Positions 9,558 through 19,791 of a stretch of DNA of 64,000 nt are shown piece by piece. The position numbers were made by a program, and so were the translations under genes. The notes beneath the pieces are model-generated. The model saw nothing but the letters and a program-made list of their open reading frames with translations, was not told the origin of the DNA and did not search any database. Position 1 is the stretch's first letter; every line of letters starts with the position of its first letter. Source of the DNA: Lodderomyces elongisporus (lineage: Eukaryota; Ascomycota; Pichiomycetes; Serinales; Debaryomycetaceae); NCBI RefSeq assembly GCF_030384665.1, contig NC_083673.1, positions 3,171,501-3,235,500 on the forward strand, read 5' to 3'.

Positions 9558-10721
9558 TTAAAGAAACAACATGGACAAGGCCATGGCGACCAAGTTCATC
9601 AAATATGACGGTCTATACTCAGCACCGTCGCCTTTCTTTGAGCTACTACTCGAGGTTGCAGTATTGATATTTAATGAAGCAGATGTCAAAGTGGTTGTGG
9701 CTTCAGCATCAGCCTCCTTTGCCCAGGAGTTGACCTTGGCAGCGTCTAATGTCTCGTCGAAGCTTGTGGAATTAGAAACCCACACGGTGGCGTCTCCCTT
9801 TGAGTCGAAGCTTACACCTCCAATCATAGTACCAGTCAAGTCTCTTTGGATGTATGAGCTTATAGCCAAGCCGCTTTCAATGTCATCAGTTCCTTGGTAA
9901 TCGTGAACAGTGCTGTACAAATTTAAATACTCAGTAGTATTCATTACCTCAAATATATCAAATTCTCCACAGCCTGATCTCCAACATGAACAATTGACAT
10001 TATTTGAATACTGTGAAGTACGAGGAATTTGTGCATTTAATAACCAGATTGCAGGCATATTGTAGTTTGAAATCTCAGATGATGTATGTGTCTCATTGGG
10101 CATTTGGAATTCAAACAAAAACATCTTTGTTGTGCCGTAAAAACCATGGTATGCTGGGATATCTGATCTATAAACCCCACAGTCACCATCGGATCCGGAA
10201 TCTCCACAAGAAATGTTTGAAAAGATGACATACTCGTCATTCGAGTTGATCAATGTATCTTTGGCCAACACGGTAGAGGAGTCTGCAGCTCCAGTCCCGT
10301 TTGAGTCGGCATAGGTTAATCCCACACCCAAACACGAAGAGTTTTTACCGGCCTTGGTCAAAAAAGTGACGTTATCGCTAGTTCCACTATCAGCATCGTA
10401 ATAACTTAACCTGGTCCAGTTTCCTGAACTGTCATCACCGTAAACGTAATCTGCAGACACATATGAGGCGAATTTACTCAAGATCAAAGGGCCACGGAAA
10501 TGGACACTAACTTCTTCGTTCAATGGGGTGTTTGCACCGGAGAATGTGACTTCAGTGGAGGAGAGTTCACACGAGCACGAGTCGCTGTATATGTCGCTTA
10601 GCTTGGCAACCGGGGTGTATGCTCCCGAATAACCAAAATTCTCAAATTGAAGTAATTCGACTGCGCCCTTGGCGGCAACAAGTGAGCTCACAAGTAGAGC
10701 CGATAAGATGGTGGAATGCAT
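9558..10721 (-). CDS. GPI-anchored cell-wall protein, Tos1/Toh1 (YJL171C) family
   Basis: The 387-residue product starts with a signal peptide (residues 1-18, hydrophobic LSALLVSSLVAA) and ends with a GPI-addition signal: a Ser-rich linker, small residues and a hydrophobic tail (about 370-387, LMNLVAMALSMLFL). Between them lies a Cys-rich domain with many N-glycosylation sequons. It contains MPAIWLLNAQIPRTSQY and CSCWRSGCGEFDIFEVM (about 240-257), typical of the Tos1/YJL171C fungal wall family. The GEFDIFE segment fits the ExDxxE pattern of GH16-type beta-glucan enzymes, so a wall-glucan activity is plausible but inferred. The Ser-rich tail is shorter than in Tos1 of baker's yeast. Confidence 0.82.
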   Translation of the reverse strand: MHSTILSALLVSSLVAAKGAVELLQFENFGYSGAYTPVAKLSDIYSDSCSCELSSTEVTFSGANTPLNEEVSVHFRGPLILSKFASYVSADYVYGDDSSGNWTRLSYYDADSGTSDNVTFLTKAGKNSSCLGVGLTYADSNGTGAADSSTVLAKDTLINSNDEYVIFSNISCGDSGSDGDCGVYRSDIPAYHGFYGTTKMFLFEFQMPNETHTSSEISNYNMPAIWLLNAQIPRTSQYSNNVNCSCWRSGCGEFDIFEVMNTTEYLNLYSTVHDYQGTDDIESGLAISSYIQRDLTGTMIGGVSFDSKGDATVWVSNSTSFDETLDAAKVNSWAKEADAEATTTLTSASLNINTATSSSSSKKGDGAEYRPSYLMNLVAMALSMLFL

Positions 10722-12362
10722 TTATCAACGATTGTTATTTGGTTTGTAAAATGAGACAACAACTAGGATCAAGACAGCGAAGGTGAAATGATCTTTATAT
10801 ATATATGTAATTAATATTGAAAAGCGAATAAAGATATATTTCAAATTTGAAAAGGGGAATTCTGGTTAGGTATTTATATATATATTGTCAGATATACTTA
10901 GATATATTTAGATGGATAATGCATTAATTTAAGGATCAAGGGAGCATACATTAGCCCAGGTGGGCAATTTATGTACATAACCATTAGGACTGCAGCTGTG
11001 TATGAGAGTTTCTCTATCTCTGTGAATGAGTCTGCGGTTTTCTCTTTCTCTTCTCTCACCTTTACTCTCTCTTTTTTTTTTTTCAATTTAGATTTAAGCT
11101 TTGATACATTGAAGAGAAAATACTATGAACTTTTTGTTTTTGTTTCTCTATTTTCAATTACCAAGCCCATTTCGGTAAATAGTATCAACAACAGTAGGAA
11201 GCAGGTTTTTTTTTTCTTTTTAGTTCATTTTTGTCTTTGCTACTCTTATTGTTTTGTTTTGTTTTATTTCATTTTTGTATTCTGTATTTTGCTGGTTTAG
11301 ATTCCATACCATCGGTTGTTCCGGGCTATGAATTGGACCCATGGAATCATCAATGTTTTTTTTTTTTTTTTTTTTTTTAGTGCTCCTTTTTTTTTCACTA
11401 TAATTTAATTTAAAATACCATGTGTATTATTTTCTTCCCCACCCTTTCAGGTATTGGAAATCTATACGGTTGTTTATTGATGAAGCATGTTTTATTCTCA
11501 GTTAGACACTGGGTCCAGTATAGATTTGAATATATATATATATATGGGGACAACAAAGAACAATGTGTGCTCAGGATTCAATTTGTTCATTATTTTAGAT
11601 GCAATACATAATGTGCTCTCATTAGTAGTTTGCGCCTTGTTTGTTTGTGCTTTCTCTCTATTTCCGTTATACAGTCAATTTGATCAAAGCCCAGTCGAAA
11701 AGCTTGAAAGCACAGCCTCCGAAAGCATATGAACAAAAATATACACGTCTCTCGTTGACCAAATCAATTACATCCAACATGATGACGCGTAATCTCATTG
11801 CAAATACCGAAAGTACTTGGCACTATTGAACGCAAGCCTTATTTTTCTTTGCCCTTTTTAATTTTTCAATTTCTCAATCATTCATTCCTTTTTTCTTTTA
11901 CACATGTATCTTGGTGTCCCACACACACACACAAACTTACAAATGGTAATTTCAAGGTAATTACAAATGTAACCATCCCTGTAATATTGCATGTCCAAAA
12001 AAAAAAGTTGGTGTCCATATGATTGAAAAGGTCGACCGTTCAATCAGTTTATTTGTATATATTAAGAATATTCCAATGATGGAAGAGTATTACAAATCAC
12101 GTGATAACTTTCTTTCTCTCTCTATTCTCTTTTTTTTTTTTTTTTTCTGCTCAAAATAAGGTAGAGACGGAGAAAGAGACAGAGACAAAGACAGAGACAG
12201 AGACAGAGGGTTAGGCCTCGAGAAATTGGTTATACTTTTCACATACAAAGATTACGCAAGCGAAAAATTAACAAATTGCTGCAATTGATGATGATGATGA
12301 AGCATTGTTGATTTACTTTTACAAAACAAAATTCTCCAATTCGAACTTGACTTACATATCCA
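10722..12362. other. 1.6-kb divergent intergenic region
   Basis: This region separates the divergent Tos1-family and flavin-reductase-like genes. It holds TA runs (10800, 10880), a T20-type tract near 11358-11380, a CACA run near 11921-11931, and a period-6 GAGACA array at about 12163-12208. A palindromic E-box TCACGTGA at 12097-12104 (a Cbf1 or Pho4 type core) lies about 260 bp before the flavin-reductase-like start. Several short ORFs (for example 10971-11300) are rich in Phe/Ser from poly-T and are not supported as genes. Confidence 0.5.
12097..12104. promoter_or_regulatory. E-box TCACGTGA
   Basis: A perfect 8-bp palindrome with CACGTG core, bound by bHLH factors such as Cbf1 or Pho4 in yeasts. 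It sits about 260 bp upstream of the flavin-reductase-like ORF. Functional use is inference. Confidence 0.35.
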
Positions 12363-13364
12363 ATGTACACCTCGAATCGATATACATGCTGTTCAATTAT
12401 ATCAAGATTTAACTTTTGCAATTTAAGGACATTTCACAATGCAAAAAGAACATCTTCCTTGTCTTCTGCACCAATTTCTGAACAATTTAGACAAACAATG
12501 TCACGAATAACGTCGCCAGCAATGATATTGACTGCAGGCATACCTCGATCAAATATCGAACCACTGAAACTGCCATTGTTTTCACTGCTGCAGCTGCCAG
12601 TAATGTCGCAAACAACAATATCACATAAGAAGACCTCCATCGAGGCTGCAGACCACGACAAATCGCAATTACATGGAATGACGTTGGGGTCCGTTTGCTC
12701 CCTCTCAGTTTTCCCCACTCCGCTTCTCCAATTCAATCTACATTTGCCATCATATACATCTGATAATTTACACAAGTTCAAGTACTTGGCGATCCATCTG
12801 ATGCCGCCAACGCATCGGAGTGCTTATTTGAGCAGGATATTTGCCAAAGGTAAGAAAATTGATATGAGGGGAAAGAAGTGGACACCCTTGGGGAGTAAAC
12901 TCGTGCAACAGCAGCAGCAGCCGCCGCCGCCGCAGCAGCAGCAGCATCAGAAAAAGAAGCAGCGGCAGAAGCAAGTTGAAGAAGATAAAGTGGATGGTGA
13001 AGTATTTCACGAAATGACAGTACCGTTCCAAGAGTTGGACTTTGGTATAGATTACCGATTTCAGAGCGTGAATATTAGCGAAATATCTGATACATTGATC
13101 AACGAGGATAACCATCCAGCTGGTCTGGAGGATTTTATTGATATTCCAGTATTGAACGAAGCTGAGCTGATTATGATTTGCAAATGTCGCCAAAACTTGG
13201 AAGTGGATCAACATGAAGTGTGGATCGTGGAAGTATTACAGATTGTAACAAACGCCAAGTACAACCATTCAAAAACCGGAGGATTATTGTATTTCAACCA
13301 AGGGTTTCATCGTGTGGGAGAAGCAATTACGGAGAATGAAAGTGAAAAACATAGAAAAAGGTGA
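12363..13364 (+). CDS. Flavin-reductase-like FMN-binding split-barrel protein, probably mitochondrial
   Basis: The 333-residue protein aligns by eye with the flavin-reductase-like (FMN split barrel) domain. Seen are FRQTMSRITSPAMILTAG (about 42-59), the core GMTLGSVCSLSVFPTPLLQFNLHLPS (about 104-129), FKYLAIHLM with SRIFAKG (about 138-162), PVLNEAELIMICKCRQNLEVDQHEVWIVEVLQI (about 259-291) and the C-terminal GGLLYFNQGFHRVG. The N-terminus (YTSNRYTCCSIISRFNFCNLRTFHNAKR) is Arg/Ser-rich without acidic residues, like a mitochondrial presequence. A Gln/Pro-rich insert (about 181-198) and a basic stretch split the domain. Such proteins bind FMN and reduce flavins or act as oxygenase partners; the substrate is unknown. 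It is convergent with the NNF2-like gene 133 bp away. Confidence 0.7.
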   Translation: MYTSNRYTCCSIISRFNFCNLRTFHNAKRTSSLSSAPISEQFRQTMSRITSPAMILTAGIPRSNIEPLKLPLFSLLQLPVMSQTTISHKKTSIEAADHDKSQLHGMTLGSVCSLSVFPTPLLQFNLHLPSYTSDNLHKFKYLAIHLMPPTHRSAYLSRIFAKGKKIDMRGKKWTPLGSKLVQQQQQPPPPQQQQHQKKKQRQKQVEEDKVDGEVFHEMTVPFQELDFGIDYRFQSVNISEISDTLINEDNHPAGLEDFIDIPVLNEAELIMICKCRQNLEVDQHEVWIVEVLQIVTNAKYNHSKTGGLLYFNQGFHRVGEAITENESEKHRKR

Positions 13365-13497
13365 AAAGAAATGCCACGATAAGATAGATAGATAGATAGA
13401 TACATACATACACACACTCACACACACACAAGAAGAAGAAAAAAAAAAGGAAAAATAGATAACGTAAGTCAGAATAAAAATAAATGTATTGACTAGT

Positions 13498-16400
13498 CTA
13501 TACATGGCCATATCCATCATTATTGGCTTCTTCTCTTTCGTTATTATCAACAACAAGATCAACGTTGTTGCTGATGTTATTATTATCATTATTGATACCA
13601 TTATTGCTCTTGTTATTGTGGTTATGTTTATTTACCAAATTTCTTTCACCACTGCCACTACTGAGCAACTCACGAGCCTCATTTTGCAAGAGTTCAGTTT
13701 CATTAATTATCTTGGGGATAATTGTTTCAAATTTTTCAGTAGTCTTTTTGATTCTCTTTGAAAACTTGTTCAAAATTTCATTCTTCTTCAAGTTGCGAAG
13801 CTCTTGTTGCACAAGTTTAACTTCATCTTGCTTTGCACTTTGTTTAGCCAAAATTTTTTGATACTTTGTTGAGAATTGACTAGAGTCCTGTTTGCTTTTT
13901 GAAAGTTGAGATTTGATTTCCTTAATCTTAGTTTCAAACTCATGATATTCATTTTCCAATTGTTCAATTTCCTTAGTTTGTAAAGCTTGCTTGGCGATAA
14001 ATTGTTTTTGGATCTCCTTTTCTTCCGCTTGAGCAGTTTCAATTTCCGTCTTTATGGTTTCAATCTCACTTTCCAATTGTATAACGGAATGCTTCAAACC
14101 CTGAATCTTACCATATACACGATTCTCATTGGCAGGTTTAATGCCATTATACTTTGAAATTTTATTCTTGAGTACTTCGATTGAGTTTTTGAGATCGGAT
14201 ATCTTTTTATTTTCTTCCTTTTTGTATTTTTTCAATTTGCTCTTTGCACCATCAATCTTTGTCATTGTAGTTTCAAGTGATGTTTGCAAAGTGACCAAGG
14301 ATGAAGTCTCATTTAAAGACTGGCTACTGATTTCATTATTTCCGTTAGTGGTGTTGATCAAAAAAGAGTTCTTAACAAGACCATTTTTATCAAACAATTC
14401 AATCTCATATTGGAAAAGCGGAGTTAAGCCATAAACAACGAGATACTTTGCATCATCTTGGGTGAATATCTTGAAATATGACCATGAAATACAGTTCACC
14501 TTGACTGATACATGGGTGTTGCTCATTTGGGACAAAAACTTGAATACAACTTTGTTTGTGTCTATAGCCACTACAGCCATTGGAATTAGTTTCCTTTGTT
14601 CAGAAGTGGACGGTATAATTGATGTTGAGCTCGAAGTTGAATTTGGAGTTTTTGCGGCAGCAGTAGAAGCAGTAGAAGCAGTAGAAGCAGTAGAAGCGGT
14701 AGAAGTAGAAGTAGTACTGGAAGCAGACTCGATGTCGATTGGCGCACCAATAATTTTTCTTTTTGTGGGTTCTCCATTGAACAAGTTTGGATTTCTAAAC
14801 ATCGCCTTACAGGCAGCAATAATGGACCAAAAAGGTTGCACAACAATGGTGTTTTCTATAATGGTAATATTTGGAGATACTGTTGTTGTGGTCAAGGATT
14901 TAGATGTTGCCGAGGATGTTGAGGAAGTAGTAGTAGTTGTGGTTGTTGTTGATGTTGTTGTTGTTGTTGTGGGGGCTGTGGCGCTTGTTGTTGTTGTTGC
15001 AGCAGCAGCAGCAGCAGTTGCAGCAGTTGCTGTTGTATAGGGTGTGTATTTAGGAGCAATTATGGGCTTTGTAGTCGATGAGGCTCTCATTCTGTTCTTT
15101 AGTTTTGTGAGTTTGCAATTAAAAGGCGAGACGATAAAGTTTTCGAAATTTTTAAATGCTATTGAATTCCAGTTCAGGTTGACAGTCAGGTTCTTTACAT
15201 CTTCACCGTGTTTGATATTGACTTCAATGTCCAATAACTTTTTCCGGTCGACATTGACAGTAATTTCATCGCTGCTGCCAACGTTGGGGATTGAGTTTTG
15301 TATAATTGTTGATTTGCTCGAGAAGAATGCTCTATTGATGATGTGGATGGATAAGAATAAATATATTTGGATTTTGTAGTCGTGGTAGTTGAGATTATTG
15401 ATGTATGATAACGAGATTGGTAATAATCTCTCTTGGATGATTTTGAAGAAAGACAGCTCATAAGGAGATTGGTCTAGTTGTACAGATGTAAAGTGAAACC
15501 AGTTGAGCAAGTAGTTGATGTAGTTTATAATGATGAAACAAAACAAGGCATTGACGAGATTACTATTGAAGAGCATTTTGCTCTTTTCATCGTACTGAAT
15601 CTTGGTCATGATTTTTTTGTTTGATATGGAGCTAATGTAGTTGATGGAAGAAGAGCCAATCAATTCACTTGATACGATGGATTTCGACAAGATGATGAAA
15701 TAGTTAAAGTAGCTTCTTCTCTTTAGAAAAGTTGTCAACAACAAGTAGATAACCGCGTCGAGGAAAGTAATTTTTAATGCAGAAAGGGACATACTTTTGA
15801 AGCCTTTGTAAACTGAGCGGTGTTCCAGTGGTAATAAAAAGTTGACCAAGAACCTTCCGCCCATAAAGTTTGAGCCCAACATCAAGTAAATGATGCAAAA
15901 TACTAATGAAAAGGATTGTGGCAAAGCGAGCATCAAGAACACCGAGGATAAAATGTCTCTCAAGCTCGAGGATGTTGGGAAGATGGAGGATGCATTTGGC
16001 GAGGAGGAAGAGGAAGAAGAAGAAGAGGAGGAGGGAGATGGAGAGTGGTGGTGGTGGTGATGGTGATAGTGATGGTGGTGCTCTACTGAGGATGCAGATG
16101 CATTCATCAGAGCAGTTGCACTTCCATGTGGATGTTTCTCAACACTCTTTTCGGGAACAGCAACGTTGTTGTTTCCAGCTCCCCTCAATACTTTCATAGC
16201 TCCTGTAGTTCCTGCAGGGCTTGCAGCTCCTCCATTTTTACCATTCAAATGGTGGTAGTTCTGCTGGTGGTGGTGGTGGTGTGCTGTTGGTTTTGAAGAT
16301 GCTGACAGATTTGTTTGCGACAGCAATTTAGACACTTTTTGCAGCAGTTGAGAGGGCAAGATGGATGTCAAGGTTGTAGATGATAAAGATGATGGGCCCA

Positions 16401-16509
16401 GTAATTTAGCGGACAAAGTTGCCGATACCGAATTTGAGTTGGAGGGTTTAGAATGTGTCAGTTGTTGTTGTTGTTGGTGTTGTTGCTGGTGTTGTTGCTG
16501 GTGATGCAT
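13498..16509 (-). CDS. Large membrane and coiled-coil protein, Nnf2/AcrB-like
   Basis: The product is 1003 residues. The N-terminus is low complexity (His/Gln runs, then a poly-Ser block near 150-175). Hydrophobic, probably membrane-spanning segments lie near 188-212, 237-256 and 315-335. Residues about 495-560 are Ala/Thr/Ser repeats, and STA triplets recur near 600-625. Residues about 745-930 are rich in Lys, Glu and Gln with heptad character, a long coiled coil. Membrane segments followed by a C-terminal coiled coil are the architecture of the fungal AcrB ubiquitination-network signalling proteins and yeast Nnf2, and length agrees; identification rests on architecture more than on motifs. 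The Thr/Ala tracts come from trinucleotide expansions. Confidence 0.5.
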   Translation of the reverse strand: MHHQQQHQQQHQQQQQLTHSKPSNSNSVSATLSAKLLGPSSLSSTTLTSILPSQLLQKVSKLLSQTNLSASSKPTAHHHHHQQNYHHLNGKNGGAASPAGTTGAMKVLRGAGNNNVAVPEKSVEKHPHGSATALMNASASSVEHHHHYHHHHHHHSPSPSSSSSSSSSSSPNASSIFPTSSSLRDILSSVFLMLALPQSFSLVFCIIYLMLGSNFMGGRFLVNFLLPLEHRSVYKGFKSMSLSALKITFLDAVIYLLLTTFLKRRSYFNYFIILSKSIVSSELIGSSSINYISSISNKKIMTKIQYDEKSKMLFNSNLVNALFCFIIINYINYLLNWFHFTSVQLDQSPYELSFFKIIQERLLPISLSYINNLNYHDYKIQIYLFLSIHIINRAFFSSKSTIIQNSIPNVGSSDEITVNVDRKKLLDIEVNIKHGEDVKNLTVNLNWNSIAFKNFENFIVSPFNCKLTKLKNRMRASSTTKPIIAPKYTPYTTATAATAAAAAATTTTSATAPTTTTTTSTTTTTTTTSSTSSATSKSLTTTTVSPNITIIENTIVVQPFWSIIAACKAMFRNPNLFNGEPTKRKIIGAPIDIESASSTTSTSTASTASTASTASTAAAKTPNSTSSSTSIIPSTSEQRKLIPMAVVAIDTNKVVFKFLSQMSNTHVSVKVNCISWSYFKIFTQDDAKYLVVYGLTPLFQYEIELFDKNGLVKNSFLINTTNGNNEISSQSLNETSSLVTLQTSLETTMTKIDGAKSKLKKYKKEENKKISDLKNSIEVLKNKISKYNGIKPANENRVYGKIQGLKHSVIQLESEIETIKTEIETAQAEEKEIQKQFIAKQALQTKEIEQLENEYHEFETKIKEIKSQLSKSKQDSSQFSTKYQKILAKQSAKQDEVKLVQQELRNLKKNEILNKFSKRIKKTTEKFETIIPKIINETELLQNEARELLSSGSGERNLVNKHNHNNKSNNGINNDNNNISNNVDLVVDNNEREEANNDGYGHV

Positions 16510-18348
16510 TTAAGACGGCGATGAAAAAATTCAAAACTCAGAGACTTGGAGAGGTGGCTCAAAAGTCAAGTTTCAATATATCCTGGTCCGTTGCTCCTAT
16601 GGTCAGACTCTTCAAAAAATAATATCAATATGGAACCCTTATTTGTCCAAAGCTTTTTTACAACAATGTTTTTTTTTTATTTTTTTTTTTTACTTATATA
16701 AATTTTGTTTTTCTTCTTCTTCTTCCTGTTTTCAAAGCTCTCAGTTCTGGGGTTCCTTAACGAAAAAAAAAAAGACAACAGAGAAACAGAGAAACTGTCA
16801 AAATGAAAAACGCCCACTACTACTACTACTACTACTAACCACCATTACTCTAGCGCTCACACGCTCCTACACGCTTCAACATTCAATTTCTGATTCTAAA
16901 AAAAATTCTTTTTTTTTTTTTTTTTGAGTTTTTTTCTCTCGTTGCGTGTGCACACTGAATGATTCTAAATGTCTCTCTTCCCGAGTCATTTAATTACGCG
17001 ACAGTTCAACATCAGGGGCGACTCTAGTTTCAGTTCTGGTTTCAGTTCTGGTTCAGGGTCTGGTTCTGGTTCTGGTTCCAACACCAGTTACAGTTGCGCC
17101 TTTTCTTACTTTTTTCTTCTTCTTCTTCTTCTTTTTACTTTTTACTTTTCTCTTACTTTACTTATAGGAATTAGTCTTGTGTAGAGTCAATGTTTCAAAA
17201 AGTTCTATTTGCGTTTGATCTAGCACCATCACTATCAGCATCTATACACTTGATTGTTACCTTTGTTGTATATTCCTAGGGTTTTTGATTTCAATAATTT
17301 GTTAAGAAGATTCTTCTCTCTCCTCCCCCTCCCACAAATGGTAATATAAAGAAACATGTATAGAGAAACTGGTGGCTATGGGTTTACAACACAACCTATA
17401 TAAGAGGAGGCTGTTAGCTGTCAAAGTTGCATTTCTCTATCTGTGTGCTTGTTATTTGGTTTAGTGCGAAGATGGGTTTGGTGCTTCAATGGGAAGTTTA
17501 AAAAAAAAAAACGAAAAAAAAGAAAAATGGTCGCGATGGACAAAACCAAAAAAAAAAACCCCCACTAAAAGGCAAAGAAACTTGTATACATGTATACATA
17601 TATATATATATATATATATATAGAAGAAAACAACCTCTCTGACTTTATTGTATGGGTAGTATGTCCTCTCTCCTTCTCTCCTCATCTCCTCTTTTCTTCC
17701 TCCATCCAAATCTTAGTTCCAGCCTGGATGAAATAGGATTCGTTCTTCTCTTTCAGTATTTTCTATTATGTATTTAAAATTTTATTTCCGATCATACCTC
17801 ATTTTTATTCTCTATTTTTTTCCTCCTTTTCTCGCAGTATTTTTGTGTAATTTTTGTTTGTTCAAATGCCGTTTTTATATATCTCCTTATACTTACTGCT
17901 TGCAAGTTCTTATAGATCATCTTTAGAGCAACAATTACTATAAGAATATAACCTAAAGAATTAACAAGAGTTGCCACTAAGTCTTATAGAAACCACATAG
18001 CCTATAGGTTGAATGATTACACGCACATTATACGTTGCTCTAAAGATATAATGTACAAACAATTCATTTATAGGAAAACTCAAAGATCCTTGTTCTATTC
18101 TTTTTACTATATATATAGCAAGGATCAAAAGTTTAGGGGGGGGGAAAGAAAAAAAAGAGATATTCGACACATATTGAGCAATAGTGCACGACTTTACTAT
18201 ATACTTTTTTTATTTTTTTTTTTTTAATTTTATTATTTTTTTGATTCGCGCGAAGAGTTGAAAATTTCACATTTGCCGAAAATAGAGGTAGAGGGAGCGT
18301 GTGTATGTGTACTTTTAGCGATGAGTATTAGAGACACATACACATACA

Positions 18349-18383
<35 letters not shown>

Positions 18384-19791
18384 GACTAACAGAAGACAAA
18401 GCAACAAACGGAACAAAAAAAAAGCCCTAGAAAACAATGTTTATTTGGTAAAGAAATCAATATATTCAGATATAGACTAACCTTCTGTTCATTTGAAAAA
18501 GAAAAATGTTGATGTCTTTTCCATAAACTAGATACTCACACTCACACTTTAAGTTTATTTCTGGTAGCGTGGCAAAATGCAAATTTTATACAGAGACTAC
18601 ACATTTCCGTTGCAGAAATGTTGGTAGCTCTCCACAGTAAGATTCAGTACTTTAACTTTACTCTTCAGTGAGAGACTTGTAATAGTATTGACACATCATT
18701 CAATAGTGAATAGAAAAACTAAACTAGAATTAGCAGAAGAATAGAGAATAGTATAAGGTAATAAGTAAACAGAAAGAGAGGTATACCAATACTACCCACA
18801 CTTGAAATTCATCAATTGTTATTATTCTTTTGTTGAATAGTTATATGAAAAGGATATTTGTTAAAGACATCTTGTGTCAAAGTACACTACCCCCGCTAAA
18901 ACGGAAAAAAACAAACAACAAATACAACACAATCTTGAGAAGGAAAATTTTTTTAATTTCTTTTTTTTTTTTATATTTTTTATATTTTTTTTTTTATTTA
19001 TTTTTTTACTTCCTCCCTTCCTCCCCTTCTGGCTCTCTGTTTCGTTCTGTTTGTCCTTCTCACACACACACACACAAACATTTGGACACACACACAAAAA
19101 GAGAAAAAAAAGAGAGAAAAAGAGAAAAAAAAAATTTCTCATTTGGCGTTGCGAGTGAATGAAGTATATATGTTTTTTTTTTTTTTTTTTCTTCTTCTCT
19201 CTTTCTCTGTCCATTCTTCCACAAACTCAAACATCTCATTATTTCATTACAAACTTTCTGTTGAAGATTTAACATACTCACAACAGAAGAGGATATAGCA
19301 ACAAGAAGTCTGAATAGTAGCAGAAATAGAAGAATAAGAAGATTTATTAAAAGGAAACCAACTAACTACGAATAGATACTACCGTACACATTTATTCGTC
19401 TTTTTTCTTTTTTAAAAAAAGATCTTTCTTGTTCTAGTTCTTGTTTTTGATTCTGATAATTCATTGTTTACTGTTTGCCAAAAAAAAAGAAGAACAAAAT
19501 CACAAACAAATTAATCATAGCAATAACCACCATCACCCTTACAACTCATTACTTAGTTAGCCAAACCACTGATCCATCAAAGTTCCACGTCATTTTATTG
19601 AACTAGTTTTAGTTTCCCCTATTTTTTTTCCCTATTTTATCAACTTCTTGTTCGTTTTCGAATTTTCCTTTTGTTTTTAACCTTTTTCTTTTCAATCATC
19701 AAAGAATAGAAAAGAAAAAAATTTGTTAAAAAGAAAAAAAAAAGAAACTGAAAACCAAAGAAGATTATCGTTATCCTATCCGCCAGTGTGA
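16510..19791. other. 3.3-kb regulatory gap upstream of NDT80
   Basis: This gap lies between the divergent NNF2-like gene and NDT80. It is rich in T and A homopolymers, with TA runs near 17600-17622 and 18349-18375, CACA near 19062-19075 and a G9 tract near 18136-18144. A cluster of inverted repeats at 17909-18126 is listed separately. Many small ORFs are present, but all are low complexity. Very long upstream regions are known for biofilm and morphology regulators of Candida, including NDT80, and the length fits that. CACAAA words, the core of the Ndt80-bound middle-sporulation element, occur near 19501, but such short words are expected by chance. Confidence 0.5.
17909..18126. other. Self-complementary element with nested inverted repeats
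   Basis: A perfect 14-bp inverted repeat ATCTTTAGAGCAAC / GTTGCTCTAAAGAT occupies 17919-17932 and 18034-18047. Inside it, CTATAAG (17938-17944) pairs with CTTATAG (17983-17989), and AACC/GGTT (17991-17994/18007-18010) closes a second hairpin containing CCTATAGG. A second CTTATAG copy upstream (17909-17915) could compete for the same partner. A further 8-bp inverted repeat GATCCTTG/CAAGGATC lies at 18085-18092/18119-18126. As RNA the outer stem and two inner hairpins would make a three-way junction. Whether it is transcribed is unknown; it could also be a decayed mobile-element end. Confidence 0.35.

Noticed and set aside
12050..12210. Centromere-like element (CACGTG box in AT-rich DNA)
   Set aside because: CTG-clade centromeres lack a CDEI-CDEIII point structure of this kind, and the site fits an ordinary E-box in a promoter.
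14462..15040. 192-codon plus-strand ORF rich in Val
   Set aside because: It is the antisense reading of the Thr/Ala repeats of the NNF2/AcrB-like gene.
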